Positions 1-8,453 of a stretch of DNA of 23,414 bases are shown here, piece by piece (position 1 is the first letter of the stretch; each line of letters starts with the position of its first letter). The notes under the pieces were generated by a model that was given only the letters and a program-made list of their open reading frames with translations, had not been told where the DNA came from and made no database searches. A program made the position numbers and the translations under genes. The stretch is taken from the NCBI GenBank assembly GCA_003427395.1, contig BFEA01000080.1:1901690-1925103 (forward strand). The letters run 5' to 3'. The DNA is from Chara braunii. Taxonomy: Eukaryota > Streptophyta > Charophyceae > Charales > Characeae.

Positions 1-54
<54 letters not shown>
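1..54. repeat. (AG)n microsatellite
   Basis: Uninterrupted AG dinucleotide repeat from the first base of the window to base 54, so the true tract may extend further to the left. Simple sequence, no coding content. Confidence 0.98.
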
Positions 55-56
<2 letters not shown>

Positions 57-95
57 CAAGTCTCCAACCTCACGGCTGGCATCGTTATACTTCCA

Positions 96-142
96 TCGAA
101 TGGATGAGCGAAATTGAATGAAGCTACCGCTAGAACATGAAA
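96..142 (+). repeat. Dispersed repeat, copy 1
   Basis: This stretch resembles 11229-11275, roughly three bases in four by eye. Shared blocks include GATGAGC, GAATGAA and CTAGAACA in the same order and spacing. Two copies 11 kb apart suggest a dispersed family whose identity I do not recognise. Copy 2 lies directly after a sequencing adapter. Confidence 0.6.
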
Positions 143-170
143 ATATACACTGCCACACTTGTTTTCGCCG

Positions 171-180
171 ACGCGCGCGC

Positions 181-242
<62 letters not shown>
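171..242. repeat. (CG)n/(TG)n microsatellite
   Basis: A short CG-alternating run grades into about 30 uninterrupted TG dinucleotides. Alternating purine-pyrimidine tracts of this kind can adopt Z-DNA. An open frame through it (137-373) is mostly alternating Cys-Val and is not considered a gene. Confidence 0.97.
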
Positions 243-243
<1 letters not shown>

Positions 244-1795
244 GTGTCGGTGCGAATACCCTTACAAGGGTATCCGCCCTGTTTTTTTTGCAAGTGACAG
301 AAAATGGTTTTGGCTTAAAGTTAGATATACCACGCTAGGCGCGGCTGGGGTTGTGATTACGTTGGCTGGGTGATTGACTAGAGTAAAGAGTACGTGAGCG
401 CGCAGGTCTAAGGCGCGTGTGATTTATTCCCTGATGTTGATTACGAAACCGGAGCGGGGGCCGGTCTGTTATTTTTATTCGTATCTTTAAGCTTTTATTT
501 TTGGTTACTCTTGATTAAACTAGGATCTAGGGGATTTTTTCTTTCGATGACTACGTTTGACCGAGTTGAGCGCGCCGGCGGAGAACGACCTCGACGACGG
601 CCTCGGCAACGACGGCGCGACTTCGTGTGAACGTGGTGTCGTAGGATGGCGCGCGGGGCGATTATGGCACGGTATAAGCAAACCGACCCGGGCGCTGGGA
701 GCCGCGCAGCCGTTTTGGTTGGTTCGAAGCGCCGCGCCGCACTGCTTTGTATGGTACTCTGCGGGCGCTGGTCTCAGGCTTGGGCTTTGCCCTATTGGTT
801 ATGGCACTGGACTTGTGAGGCGGAGGTACGGGGATTGAAGCCAGCGAGAAGCAGCGCAGGGGTATTTGGAGCGGCGTTAAGAAACCGAGGGGTTGAGGGC
901 TCGACAGGGCTATCCCCCTTCTTTTTTATTTACAAGCGCGGAGAAGGGGGGCTGATCCGTAGGGCTGCCCACAAAAATCCCGTTTCAGTTTTTGTTATTT
1001 TATTTTTGTCTAGCCTCCTTTTTATGTTTGTTTTACTCGCGTCTCATTCTGGGACGCGATATCGGGCCGGATGCAGGGTCACGTGGGATGTGTTGTATTC
1101 ACGGGGTTGCCTGAGGCGCAATTACAAAACTGTTTTCGTGGCTGCGCTGGAACCGCGCCTCGTTTTGGGACGCGGTGCAGTGGGCGGAACGCGGAGCAGG
1201 GAACTCGGCTGGCATCTAAGCCGGAGAATGATTGGCCGACTAGGGGAGAAACTTATGTGGCGGGGACCAGCCGTGGGTGCACAGTCGGCCCATCGTTGAT
1301 TGTCGCGAGGGGTTTGAGTGTGAGCTCGCCATCTGGGACCCAAAAGTTGAAGATGGGGGAGTTGTGCCCTGGGAACCAAGGTGGAGGCAACAGTGGCGCT
1401 GACCGTGCGCAGGCATTGATCTGCACGGGACCCCCTCCACTTCGGTCTTCAAAGTCCTCATTTTAATATTTGCTACTACTACCAGGATCAGCACCGGGGA
1501 ACAACTTTACCCAGTGTTGCAGGCTCCATGCCTGCTTACTTTGTGCGACGTCGGGGTCATGGGGACCAGGAACAGGTGGGCGATACCGGCCGGGGGTCAG
1601 CCGATAGCGTCACGACTGAGCCTCTTCGATAGGCCAGTCGCTGTGCCTCCCCGATTTTGTTTCTTTTTTTTTTTACGGCAATTTTTTTTTTTTTTTTTAA
1701 TACTACGAGGCCCCAGGAGAGACCCCCTACCATCCCTGATTCCCTCGGGGTAAAAACCCCCCGTTACCCCCCCACCTGCCCCAGGCACGTTCGAG
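243..1795. other. Gene-free interval, GC-rich
   Basis: I see no supportable gene. Open frames up to about 217 codons occur on both strands but overlap one another, are rich in Arg, Ala and Gly as expected for GC-rich non-coding DNA, and match no family I know. There is no LTR pair, primer-binding site or integrase/reverse-transcriptase motif. Two T-runs lie at 1664-1674 and 1681-1698. Confidence 0.6.
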
Positions 1796-1850
1796 CGGAG
1801 ACCGTCCGTACGCCTGTACGGCCGTTCGTACGTCCGTACACACGGACCGT
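1796..1850. repeat. Cluster of GTAC-centred palindromes
   Basis: Several short inverted repeats overlap here. CCGTAC/GTACGG at 1805-1820 is a perfect 6-bp stem with a 4-nt loop. GTCCGT/ACGGAC at 1831-1846 is another perfect 6-bp stem with a 4-nt loop, and CGTACG occurs between them. It may be a terminus of an unrecognised element or a foldback; no target duplication is visible. Confidence 0.6.
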
Positions 1851-2387
1851 ACTGAGACCCGCCATATGACATACGGGAGACTAGACTGTGTGACATAGTT
1901 AGAAGCACTAGAAATTCAGAAACAATCATAATGGCTTGAATTTTTAAATCTCAAATGTATCGTTCGTTGCAAAAGAATGACAAAATTAACCTTCCGCTCT
2001 TTGATCTAAAGTCGGTCTAAATCGTTAACTAGGGAACTAACACACCCGTTTGATGCATTGACTCCTCTTGCAATAAACATTGTGGAAATGACATTGTGTA
2101 GTTATGCCTTGGAATACTATGGCGTCATTATCACTACTCGAAGACTTTTTTACCCTCCTCAATATGACATGACAGAAACATCCCCATTTTGGAACGAGGT
2201 GCATAAATCAATCTTACACACAGTGGCTCTCGAACTAGATAGACCTATGTATCACCCGCGGTTACGACCGCGAGACCGTTGACCACATGCGGTCAGGATC
2301 ATGGCCGTGGGGGCCAACCGTGGGGGCAAAGTGCAGCCGCAAACCCTCGATATTTTTAATTCTTAGGATAGTAGGCGGAAAAACAAT
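1851..2387. other. Gene-free interval
   Basis: Mixed-composition DNA with no coding signal I can support. A short duplication of the type GGCCGTGGGGGCCAACCGTGGGGGC is visible near 2303-2327 when read as two units. Nothing else stands out. Confidence 0.5.
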
Positions 2388-2423
2388 GCATATATATATA
2401 TGCGGTTGTAGGGTTTGAAAATC
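2388..2423. repeat. TA-rich perfect palindrome plus GGTTGTAGGG motif
   Basis: GCATATATATATATGC at 2388-2403 is a perfect 16-bp palindrome. It is followed directly by GGTTGTAGGG. The same arrangement, a TA tract running into G-GGTTGTAGGG, occurs at the other end of the window at 23333-23364, so this looks like the edge of a repeat family that sits in TA microsatellites. Confidence 0.6.
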
Positions 2424-2723
2424 CTTATATCCTCATATATTTGGTTTCGGATTTTTGTGTTTTTTGTAATTTAAAAAAAATAAAAAACAAAAAAAACCAT
2501 TGTTGAAATCAAAAGAAACATAATTTTAAAAAGTTGGTTTTTTTTTTTGTCTTTTTTTTCGCAGTGCTAGGATAAACATGGTGCATGTTTCTTTGATTTT
2601 TTTTTTTTTTACCAACATATGCAAACTTAAAAGGAACAAAATAATAATAATAATAATAATATTAAAAAAAAAACAAAGTTATTATTTTTTTTTTTCCTTT
2701 TTGTTTTTTAATAGACACACATT
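2424..2723. other. AT-rich low-complexity interval
   Basis: Homopolymer runs of A and T and an ATA trinucleotide run near 2640-2662 dominate. No gene is supportable. Confidence 0.8.
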
Positions 2724-2758
2724 CTGATTGATTGATTGATTAATTGATTGATTGATTG

Positions 2759-2799
<41 letters not shown>

Positions 2800-2813
2800 G
2801 ATTGGTTGATTGG

Positions 2814-2851
<38 letters not shown>

Positions 2852-2860
2852 AATTGATTA

Positions 2861-2898
<38 letters not shown>

Positions 2899-2899
2899 C
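2724..2899. repeat. (TGAT)n tetranucleotide microsatellite
   Basis: About 170 bp of TGAT repeats with scattered substitutions (TAAT, TGGT, TGTT). On the minus strand it reads as an Asn-Gln-Ser-Ile open frame, which is an artefact of the repeat. Confidence 0.97.
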
Positions 2900-3084
2900 G
2901 TAAGAAAAAAAAAGACAAACGTGCTAGTAACAAGGAATTCGTGAAAGGTGGACTGCTTTTGAAAACTGGACTTTGCACCCTTTTGCACACAAAATTTGGA
3001 GAATATTATTTCTTTGGGAAAAAACAAAGAAACCCAAAATTTCATTACATAAAAGTATTATGTATCTCAAATGTAAACAAGATC

Positions 3085-3446
3085 CTTTCAAGATGCGTAG
3101 CACGGCGAACGTGTTCGCACCCCTCCATGTTTGCGCGAACAGCTCGTGAACATGTTCGTGCGAACAGGTCGCGAACATATTTTTTTCGTAAAAAAAAAAA
3201 AAAAAAAAAAATTCGGTTTTTGATTTTTAGCTCATGATTGGCTGAGAATTTGAACGTGACTCCAAGGCAAAAGTTCCTTGTTTTATTATTTTACATAACA
3301 TATATTTTTTTCATAATTGTTTGAGAAATTTGTTTTGTTTTTTTTTTAGTGTTCGCGTTCGAAGAGTTTTGGGCGCTTGTTCGCGTTCGGGCGAACATGT
3401 TCGCGTTCTCCTCCGAACGCGAACACGGTGCTACGTGGCTTTCAAG
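3085..3446. mobile_element. Candidate hAT-type MITE with 8-bp target duplication
   Basis: CTTTCAAG occurs at 3085-3092 and again, identically, at 3439-3446, bounding a 346-bp segment. The segment ends are inverted: the left end reads CGTAGCAC then GTGTTCGC, and the reverse complement of the right end reads CGTAGCAC, one base, GTGTTCGC. The left arm carries an extra six bases between the two blocks. Inside, near both ends, GTTCG/CGAAC motifs recur many times in both orientations, for example CGAACATGTTCGCG near 3391. An 8-bp duplication with subterminal motif clusters is typical of the hAT superfamily; P and Merlin elements also make about 8 bp. There is no coding capacity, so it would be non-autonomous. 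It contains a 21-base A run at 3190-3210. Confidence 0.72.
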
Positions 3447-3858
3447 TATGAAACCAAAAAAATATTTATTTTGTAAAATGATAAGCATAAATCAAGCGAA
3501 AATATTTATTTTCTAAATATGATTGTGATTACTTTCAAGCAGACTTGAACCTCAGATTGTGGCGTGAAGAAAGATGCAGGGGTTGTGGTGGATCATACAA
3601 GCAATGCACCGGACTTACACCACTCACCTAGACCTGATAACGACTATCGGAATTGACCTCGTCCAATAGGCGAGTGTCCTGAACTAGACTGGACTATTAA
3701 GATAATGACGCAATACTTAGTTTTACGCCTTGAATATAAAAAGATTGTTCTCGTCTAGCATAAAAGAATTTAAAGAAAGATAAATGAAAGTTTAGTTTCA
3801 TGAATATAACTGAAATATAAGACAAAAAAACATGTGTTACCAGCGAAACCATCGAGGA

Positions 3859-4320
3859 TTCACCTAATTTGCCTGGGAAGCCAACATCCAAAAAAGTCTC
3901 GGTCAAGGTATTGGGCATTCCTAGAGCAAAACGAAAATAAAATTGATCGATCAAGGTCCTCGGCAATCCAAGAGCAAAAGAAAAACAAAATTGACCAGTT
4001 AAGGTCATGGGCAATCCCAGTGCAAAAGGAAACATAATTGAAAAAATCTAAGAAGATATGAAATAAATAAAATATTATGTATACATTGCCCCAGATTCAC
4101 CTAATTCGCCTAGGCAGCCACATCCAAAAAAGTCTCGGTCAAGGTCTTGTGCATGCCTAGAGCAAAAAGAAAACAAAATTGACGGGTCAAGGTCCTCGAA
4201 AGTCGCAGAGCAAAAGGAATAGGTCAAGGTCCTCGGCAGTGAGCGGTCAAGGTCATGGGCAATCTCAGCGTAAAAGAAAACATAATCGAAAAGATCTAAA
4301 AAGATCTTAGACAATTAAGA
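3859..4320. repeat. 237-bp tandem duplication with nested 48-bp units
   Basis: The block starting TTCACCTAATT at 3859 recurs at 4096 (TTCACCTAATTC), a spacing of 237 bp, and similarity runs through both units to an AAGATCTAA-like end. Within each unit a roughly 48-bp subunit containing GTCAAGGTC, GGCAAT and AGAGCAAAA repeats about three times. Because 48 is a multiple of three, the minus strand reads as a 16-residue repeat containing FALGLP, but the composition suggests non-coding satellite rather than a gene. Confidence 0.8.
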
Positions 4321-4434
4321 AGGAAATACTTTACAATGCTATATACATCTTATCCCTACGCTGGTCTACTTTGTAGTTCTCCTAAGTGCAGAAACATAAA
4401 TATTTTTATTTGCATCATCTGAATTTCTAATGTG

Positions 4435-4770
4435 TCAATCATCCTCCATTGCACTTTCCTTGTCGGCATCACAAAGCTCCTCCAAAGTACGTCCTATAGT
4501 TTCCAAAGTACTTACATAAATTCCGTGTCTGTTTTCAGCAGAAAATTATAACATAAAATGGCACAGTCCCAAGACAATTTCTGCTCTACAGGCTTTTGTG
4601 TCACGTGTCCACAAAAATCTGTGTAGTTTGAATGACAAATATTTGCCATTCCCATTTTCAGCATGCCAGTGTACAATGAACTGTTCATCTGGCAATATTT
4701 GCTTCACCTTCGCCACAAAAAAAGATTTTCCGTTTGATTGCTCGTCTTCTCTAACTCGGACAGCAAGCAA
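4435..4770 (-). pseudogene. DUF7869 gene C-terminal block
   Basis: The frame encodes AVRVREDEQSNGKSFFVAKV, then ILPDEQFIVHWHAENGNGKY, a short beta-rich module like the 'FwigKV...vhWy' end of DUF7869 proteins. After a TAA at 4546-4548 the same frame continues FSAENRHGIYVSTLETIGRT and LEELCDADKESAMEDD to a TGA at 4435-4437, an acidic terminus that fits the family. Upstream, a TGA at 4774-4776 and an apparent one-base shift separate this block from IGMKFA, so the join to exon 3 is unresolved. The poly-A tract at 4815-4838 lies in the presumed intron. Confidence 0.65.
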
Positions 4771-4814
4771 ACTTCATACCAATGTATAAAGTGCACTTCT
4801 TACTAACATATTAC

Positions 4815-4838
4815 AAAAAAAAAAAAAAAAAAAAAAAA
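4815..4838. repeat. A24 homopolymer
   Basis: Twenty-four consecutive A on the plus strand. In the direction of the DUF7869 gene it is a T tract just upstream of the last coding block, where it could serve as a polypyrimidine tract. Confidence 0.95.
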
Positions 4839-5071
4839 TGAAGATAATATAAAACAGCAAACCAAAAGTGCATTTTCAGGCAATTTTGCCAAAAACAATT
4901 CATCATATTTTCAGGATTTGCACCACTCTTAACAACACAAATTTTTATACTCCAAATGACACCAAATTCGACACACATCAAGCTTGTTCAAAAACAAAAA
5001 CAGGCAAAAAACAAAAATCCAAAAAAATATAAAGTTTGACCCCGAAACCCTAATTTCAGGATCATTCATGA

Positions 5072-5655
5072 TTACCCAGGGTCGAAAAGTGGGGTTCCCC
5101 ATTAACCAATAGTGCAACGAAAGTATCTACCTTAAGATCCTCAAAACTACGTCTCTCTTCTTCCCTTCTTCTTCTGCGGCACCCCACATACAAAGGCCTC
5201 TCCGGAGGAGCTATGCTTAGTTGTTCATTTATAAGTTGTCCGCACAGACCTTCCTCATGCTCGTTCGTACACAAAAAATCATTTGCAGGCCATACGAAAG
5301 CAGTTTCCAGAACCGTTATTTCCTCGTTTAGCTGCTCTTGCTCTTGTAAGAAATGATACCACCAGTCCAAATGCTCATCACCGATATATTTTGCAAAAGC
5401 AGTGATGTTTTCTTTAATGTTGATAATTAACATAGATTTTTTAAGTGCTGTTGATTTCCTTCTCTGCTCAGCAGTGAGCATTATATGTTTCTCAGGATCA
5501 CTATTTATTTTCGTTTTTTGCTCAACTGTACGTACTACATGCTTTTGAGCAACATGAACTGTTCCTCTAGGATCATAATGGAAAATAACAAAACCTATTT
5601 CATGATCTGGTTTCCACTCCGATCTCGAAAATCGCCTGCTCCAAACAACGATTTT
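5072..5655 (-). pseudogene. DUF7869 gene exon 3 (C-terminal half)
   Basis: A frame open from at least 5655 encodes KIVVWSRRFSRSEWKPDHE, then GFVIFHYDPRG and a Lys/Glu-rich tail with a run of Arg (GCRRRRREEERR). The previous exon ends in phase 0, and an AG at 5657-5656 gives a phase-0 start and a 61-base intron; the pyrimidine tract before it is weak, so a one-base deletion with no intron is the alternative. The exon could end at GACCCTGG|GTAATC (about 5073) or run to the TGA at 5062-5064. Confidence 0.6.
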
Positions 5656-5716
5656 CTCTTCTTTTATTCCTTTTGTTACGAAAATGTTGGTTGAAAGAAA
5701 TATAATTTAAACTCAC

Positions 5717-6375
5717 AAGATAATCTTCGACGTAAGCTTTCCAATCATACACTTCTGTCATACGCTGCCCCTCGACCCCTTTATATTTTGTGTAAGAATG
5801 GTTAATGATCTTCTCTAGTAACGGCAGATCGTAAGCATCCTCGTGAGACAGTACTCTTGAAAAGCAACTGAACATTTGATCAATATCCTCATGAGTATGA
5901 CCGACTAACAAAAAATTGAGCTTCACTTTCTCGAAGACTCTCATTTTAACAAGGAAGACAAGGTACGCTAGTACATATTTATTTTTATTCTCTCTGACAG
6001 TGTTATCTAATGTCAAAAATAAGACTTTAGGCAATGGCTTTGGAAGCCTGGAGATGGTGTAGTGAAGTACGGTAAGCATACAGTTAGAATCCATCTTAAA
6101 GTTATTGAAAAATAGAGATGCATATGCCTTCTTCTCCTTACCCTCCACTTTTGCGCCGACTACGTGGATCTTCAAAAAGTTTTCTTCCTTGATTTTAGAA
6201 TCTTTTGGAACTCGTCGGAAATGTGAAAAATTCGTCTTGCTTTGGTCCATACCATCCATAATTATGGCGACGTACTTGTGAGGGGATACCTGGACCTTCT
6301 CCCTGCGGTTGGCTAGTATCTGTCTCTCAATTCTCTGTGCATCGAGATGTAACTGTAACATACGCTGGACAGTAT
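5717..6375 (-). pseudogene. DUF7869 gene exon 2 (core domain, open)
   Basis: An uninterrupted frame encodes the core. MDGMDQSK is at 6259-6236, LPKVLFLTLDN and RENKNKY follow, and LLVGHTHEDIDQMFSC lies near 5916-5868. The spacing and order are those of DUF7869. The exon appears to end at 5717 with a good donor, CTT|GTGAGT. The core is intact although exon 1 is not, so decay is recent or the core could be expressed from a later start; an ATG in the family core (MDG) exists but nothing shows it is used. Confidence 0.82.
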
Positions 6376-6522
6376 CTGCAGTGATTGAACATACAAAGTA
6401 AAAAACATGTGTAAGCATCACAAATTAATCTTTCAAACTTAAAGGACCAAGTTACAAAGTAGGACACATGGAGGATGACTTTAGGAATAGAAAGAAAATG
6501 ATTAACAAAGAGGTTAATACAC

Positions 6523-7927
6523 CTTTCTCCACAGGGCTACTTGCTTTCGCCCGCCGAAGTTCCAGAGTTGCACATTGCGCACATACAGAAAATCACTTCG
6601 TCTCTGGGATACAAACTCTTGAGCATCTCTTTGTCCAGATCTTCATGAAGAAACCAACTGATGGCATAGTCTCACATGGATGCAATCTCGGATGATCGAT
6701 TGAGAACATCTCATAAACTCGTTTCTTTATTAATCAGTCTGAGAGATGATACCTATCAATGTTAGGCATGATCTCGGTATTCATCCGAGAATAGTTCTTC
6801 ATCCATGCATAAACGGACATATATCGCACAGAAGGACAACGGTCTCTAGCATTTCCATGTACATATTCCACAACATCAAGTGACATTTTTTGGTGAACCA
6901 TAGCGACTCTAGTTTTCAAAAGACCATAGAGGCGACCCCATCATCCCCATGCAAAAGAGCAGTGCCACACAAATTTGCTTCCGAAGGATAAATGAAGGTT
7001 TTTTACTGAACCGTTTGCATTGAAAAATGATACCTTTTGTACCTCATTCACTAGATAGTTTATCTGTTGAGGTTGCTTCATCAACCAGAACGACTTTCTG
7101 AGGGCTACGACTTGTTGTACTGCGTATAGACTCTAACATTTGTTATTGCAACAGCGGGCACGAAGAGCCACAACCACACTTTTTACAGTTACCCTCTCTG
7201 AAGCCTTTTTGTTATACAACCTTTTATTATTTCCTCTTTTGAGAGATACATAAGTAGCTCGTCTGCTTGACTCATGATACATTTGTTCATCATTGCCTCC
7301 AGGCGCAGCTGATATCCACTCAAGCTCTCTGAAAGATGATGTGTGGAGGGTATCTCTATCCGCGTGCTCGAGGTTACAAGGTTCATGTGTACCCCCTTCC
7401 TTAAAAGTTGTAGCAGACGCACTGTTGTCAGGAACCCCTCGATGGACATTGGTAGGACTCCATCCATAAACGTTGCCTCCTACCATAATGTCTTCGCGTA
7501 GCGCCTTATGCCTTTCCCAATACATATCTCTTTCATTCGCTCCAATCGTGGCGGTTGGAGCACAAGGAATGCATCTTGGATCTTTACGTAGTGCCTTGTG
7601 CCTTTCCCAATACATACCTCTCTCATTCGCTCCAGTCGACGTGGAGGTTGGAGCACATGGAGTGTATCTCGGACCAGGCATCCACCCTGAAGACGAAGTG
7701 CATAAGGTATCCGCATCTATGCTTCGAGCATCAGCATGTGCGTTGTAACCCAAAGTCATCGTCTTTTGAACCTCATACTCTCGCGGTTTGAAATTCCTCA
7801 CAATTGGTTGACACATAATTCTTCTTCTCTCCGGGATCAAAGGATTCGAGAACAACTCTTTGATAAACTTTGCGTCATCTTTCATGGTCACTTCGACCAT
7901 CGTTATTGCTTCCGCTTCGTCTTCCAT
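6523..7927 (-). pseudogene. DUF7869 gene exon 1 (N-terminus, Cys-rich block)
   Basis: One reading frame covers this whole stretch apart from four stops. Residues 1-264 are unrecognised, beginning MEDEAEAITMVEVTM, and contain a 30-residue direct repeat. After the first stop (TAG, 7133-7135) the frame continues with SLYAVQQVVALRKSFW and then QQINYLV, which resembles the Cys-Cys...Arg...Phe-Trp...Gln start of this family (preceding residues RCCNNKC). After the second stop come VVEYVHGNARDRCPSV and VYAWMKNYS, then VGFFMKIWTK, and after the last stop FSVCAQCATLE, the CxxC motif found in related proteins. The donor at 6522 (AAAG|GTGTATTAAC) leaves phase 1, which matches the acceptor at 6376 (ATCACTGCAG|ATACTG) to recreate a GAT codon. 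Confidence 0.75.
7491..7670 (-). repeat. 90-bp in-frame tandem duplication in the DUF7869 N-terminus
   Basis: GCCTTATGCCTTTCCCAATA at 7503 and GCCTTGTGCCTTTCCCAATA at 7593 are 90 bp apart, and similarity covers the whole unit. On the coding (minus) strand it gives two copies of GANER-x-MYWERHKALR preceded by CAPT. The period is exactly 30 codons, so the duplication preserved the frame. Confidence 0.85.
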
Positions 7928-8043
7928 TTAGCTCATACTTCTACCCTCAAAAGCAAGTCATCAGCTCTCGGTTTTCTGCATACAAATAGAATAAATATTA
8001 TCTATGGCTTTGGAGTCTACGTTCAGAAGCAATGGAGGAATGG

Positions 8044-8346
8044 AGGTAGTAAGCACTAGCGTAGAGGTACTAAGCACTGGCGTACTTCTGAAGTGACAAG
8101 GGATCAGCTAGCTGCAAAATTGTTTGCCTTTGCCGTACGCAAATAGAAGAAAGCGTATGTGTGGCTTTGAAGTGGAGACGTCGGTAGTTCTCCAAGGAGA
8201 AGAAGATCCAAAAGCGCAGATCGTCAAGGAGAAGACCATTCTAGAGTCACACCGTCAATATTGTCTCACTTAGGTGCGTAGATCGCTCAGTCTGGTCTGT
8301 CACACCATCAATACTGCCTCACTCTAGGCGCGTACATAGCTCAGCA
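8044..8346. repeat. Two short tandem duplications
   Basis: TAGTAAGCACTAGCGTAGAG and TACTAAGCACTGGCGTAC lie next to each other at 8045-8083, a period near 20. A second pair, GTCACACCGTCAATATTG at about 8249 and GTCACACCATCAATACTG at about 8300, repeats with a period near 51 through ATAGCTCAG at about 8343. Confidence 0.75.
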
Positions 8347-8453
8347 ACAAAAAAGGCAAAGGGCGAAAGGCAGTCGACTCGGGTCGAAAGTGAAAAGTAA
8401 CTAACCTAGACTCCGGGCGGGGTGCGAAAAGTTTTCAAATGTAGGATATGCAT

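Larger units (their letters stand above)
4435..7927 (-). pseudogene. DUF7869-family protein, spliced, broken by in-frame stops
   Basis: The gene runs right to left. The ATG at 7927-7925 directly follows an in-frame TAA at 7930-7928. Exon 1 (7927-6523) covers the N-terminal region and a Cys-rich block. Exon 2 (6375 to about 5717) carries MDGMDQ, LDNTVRENKN and GHTHEDIDQ, the signature motifs of DUF7869. A third coding block follows (about 5655-5072), then a C-terminal block (4770-4435). Exon 1 has in-frame stops at 7133-7135, 6941-6943, 6734-6736 and 6593-6595, and the last block has a TAA at 4546-4548, so this copy cannot make the full protein. DUF7869 has no established biochemical function that I know. 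It is often multicopy and the spaced acidic residues (MDG, LDN, HTHED) resemble a DDE-type nuclease; that is inference. I am sure of the family and less sure of the exon joins after 5717. Confidence 0.8.

Noticed and set aside
137-373. Cys-Val-rich peptide frame
   Set aside because: It is only a translated TG microsatellite.
646-1466. Overlapping 217- and 131-codon open frames in GC-rich DNA
   Set aside because: They overlap in different frames with no family match and biased composition.
243-1795. LTR retrotransposon
   Set aside because: No paired LTRs, primer-binding site, polypurine tract, reverse transcriptase or integrase motif could be found.
2740-3045. Asn-Gln-Ser-Ile repeat protein on the minus strand
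   Set aside because: It is the translated TGAT microsatellite running into AT-rich DNA.
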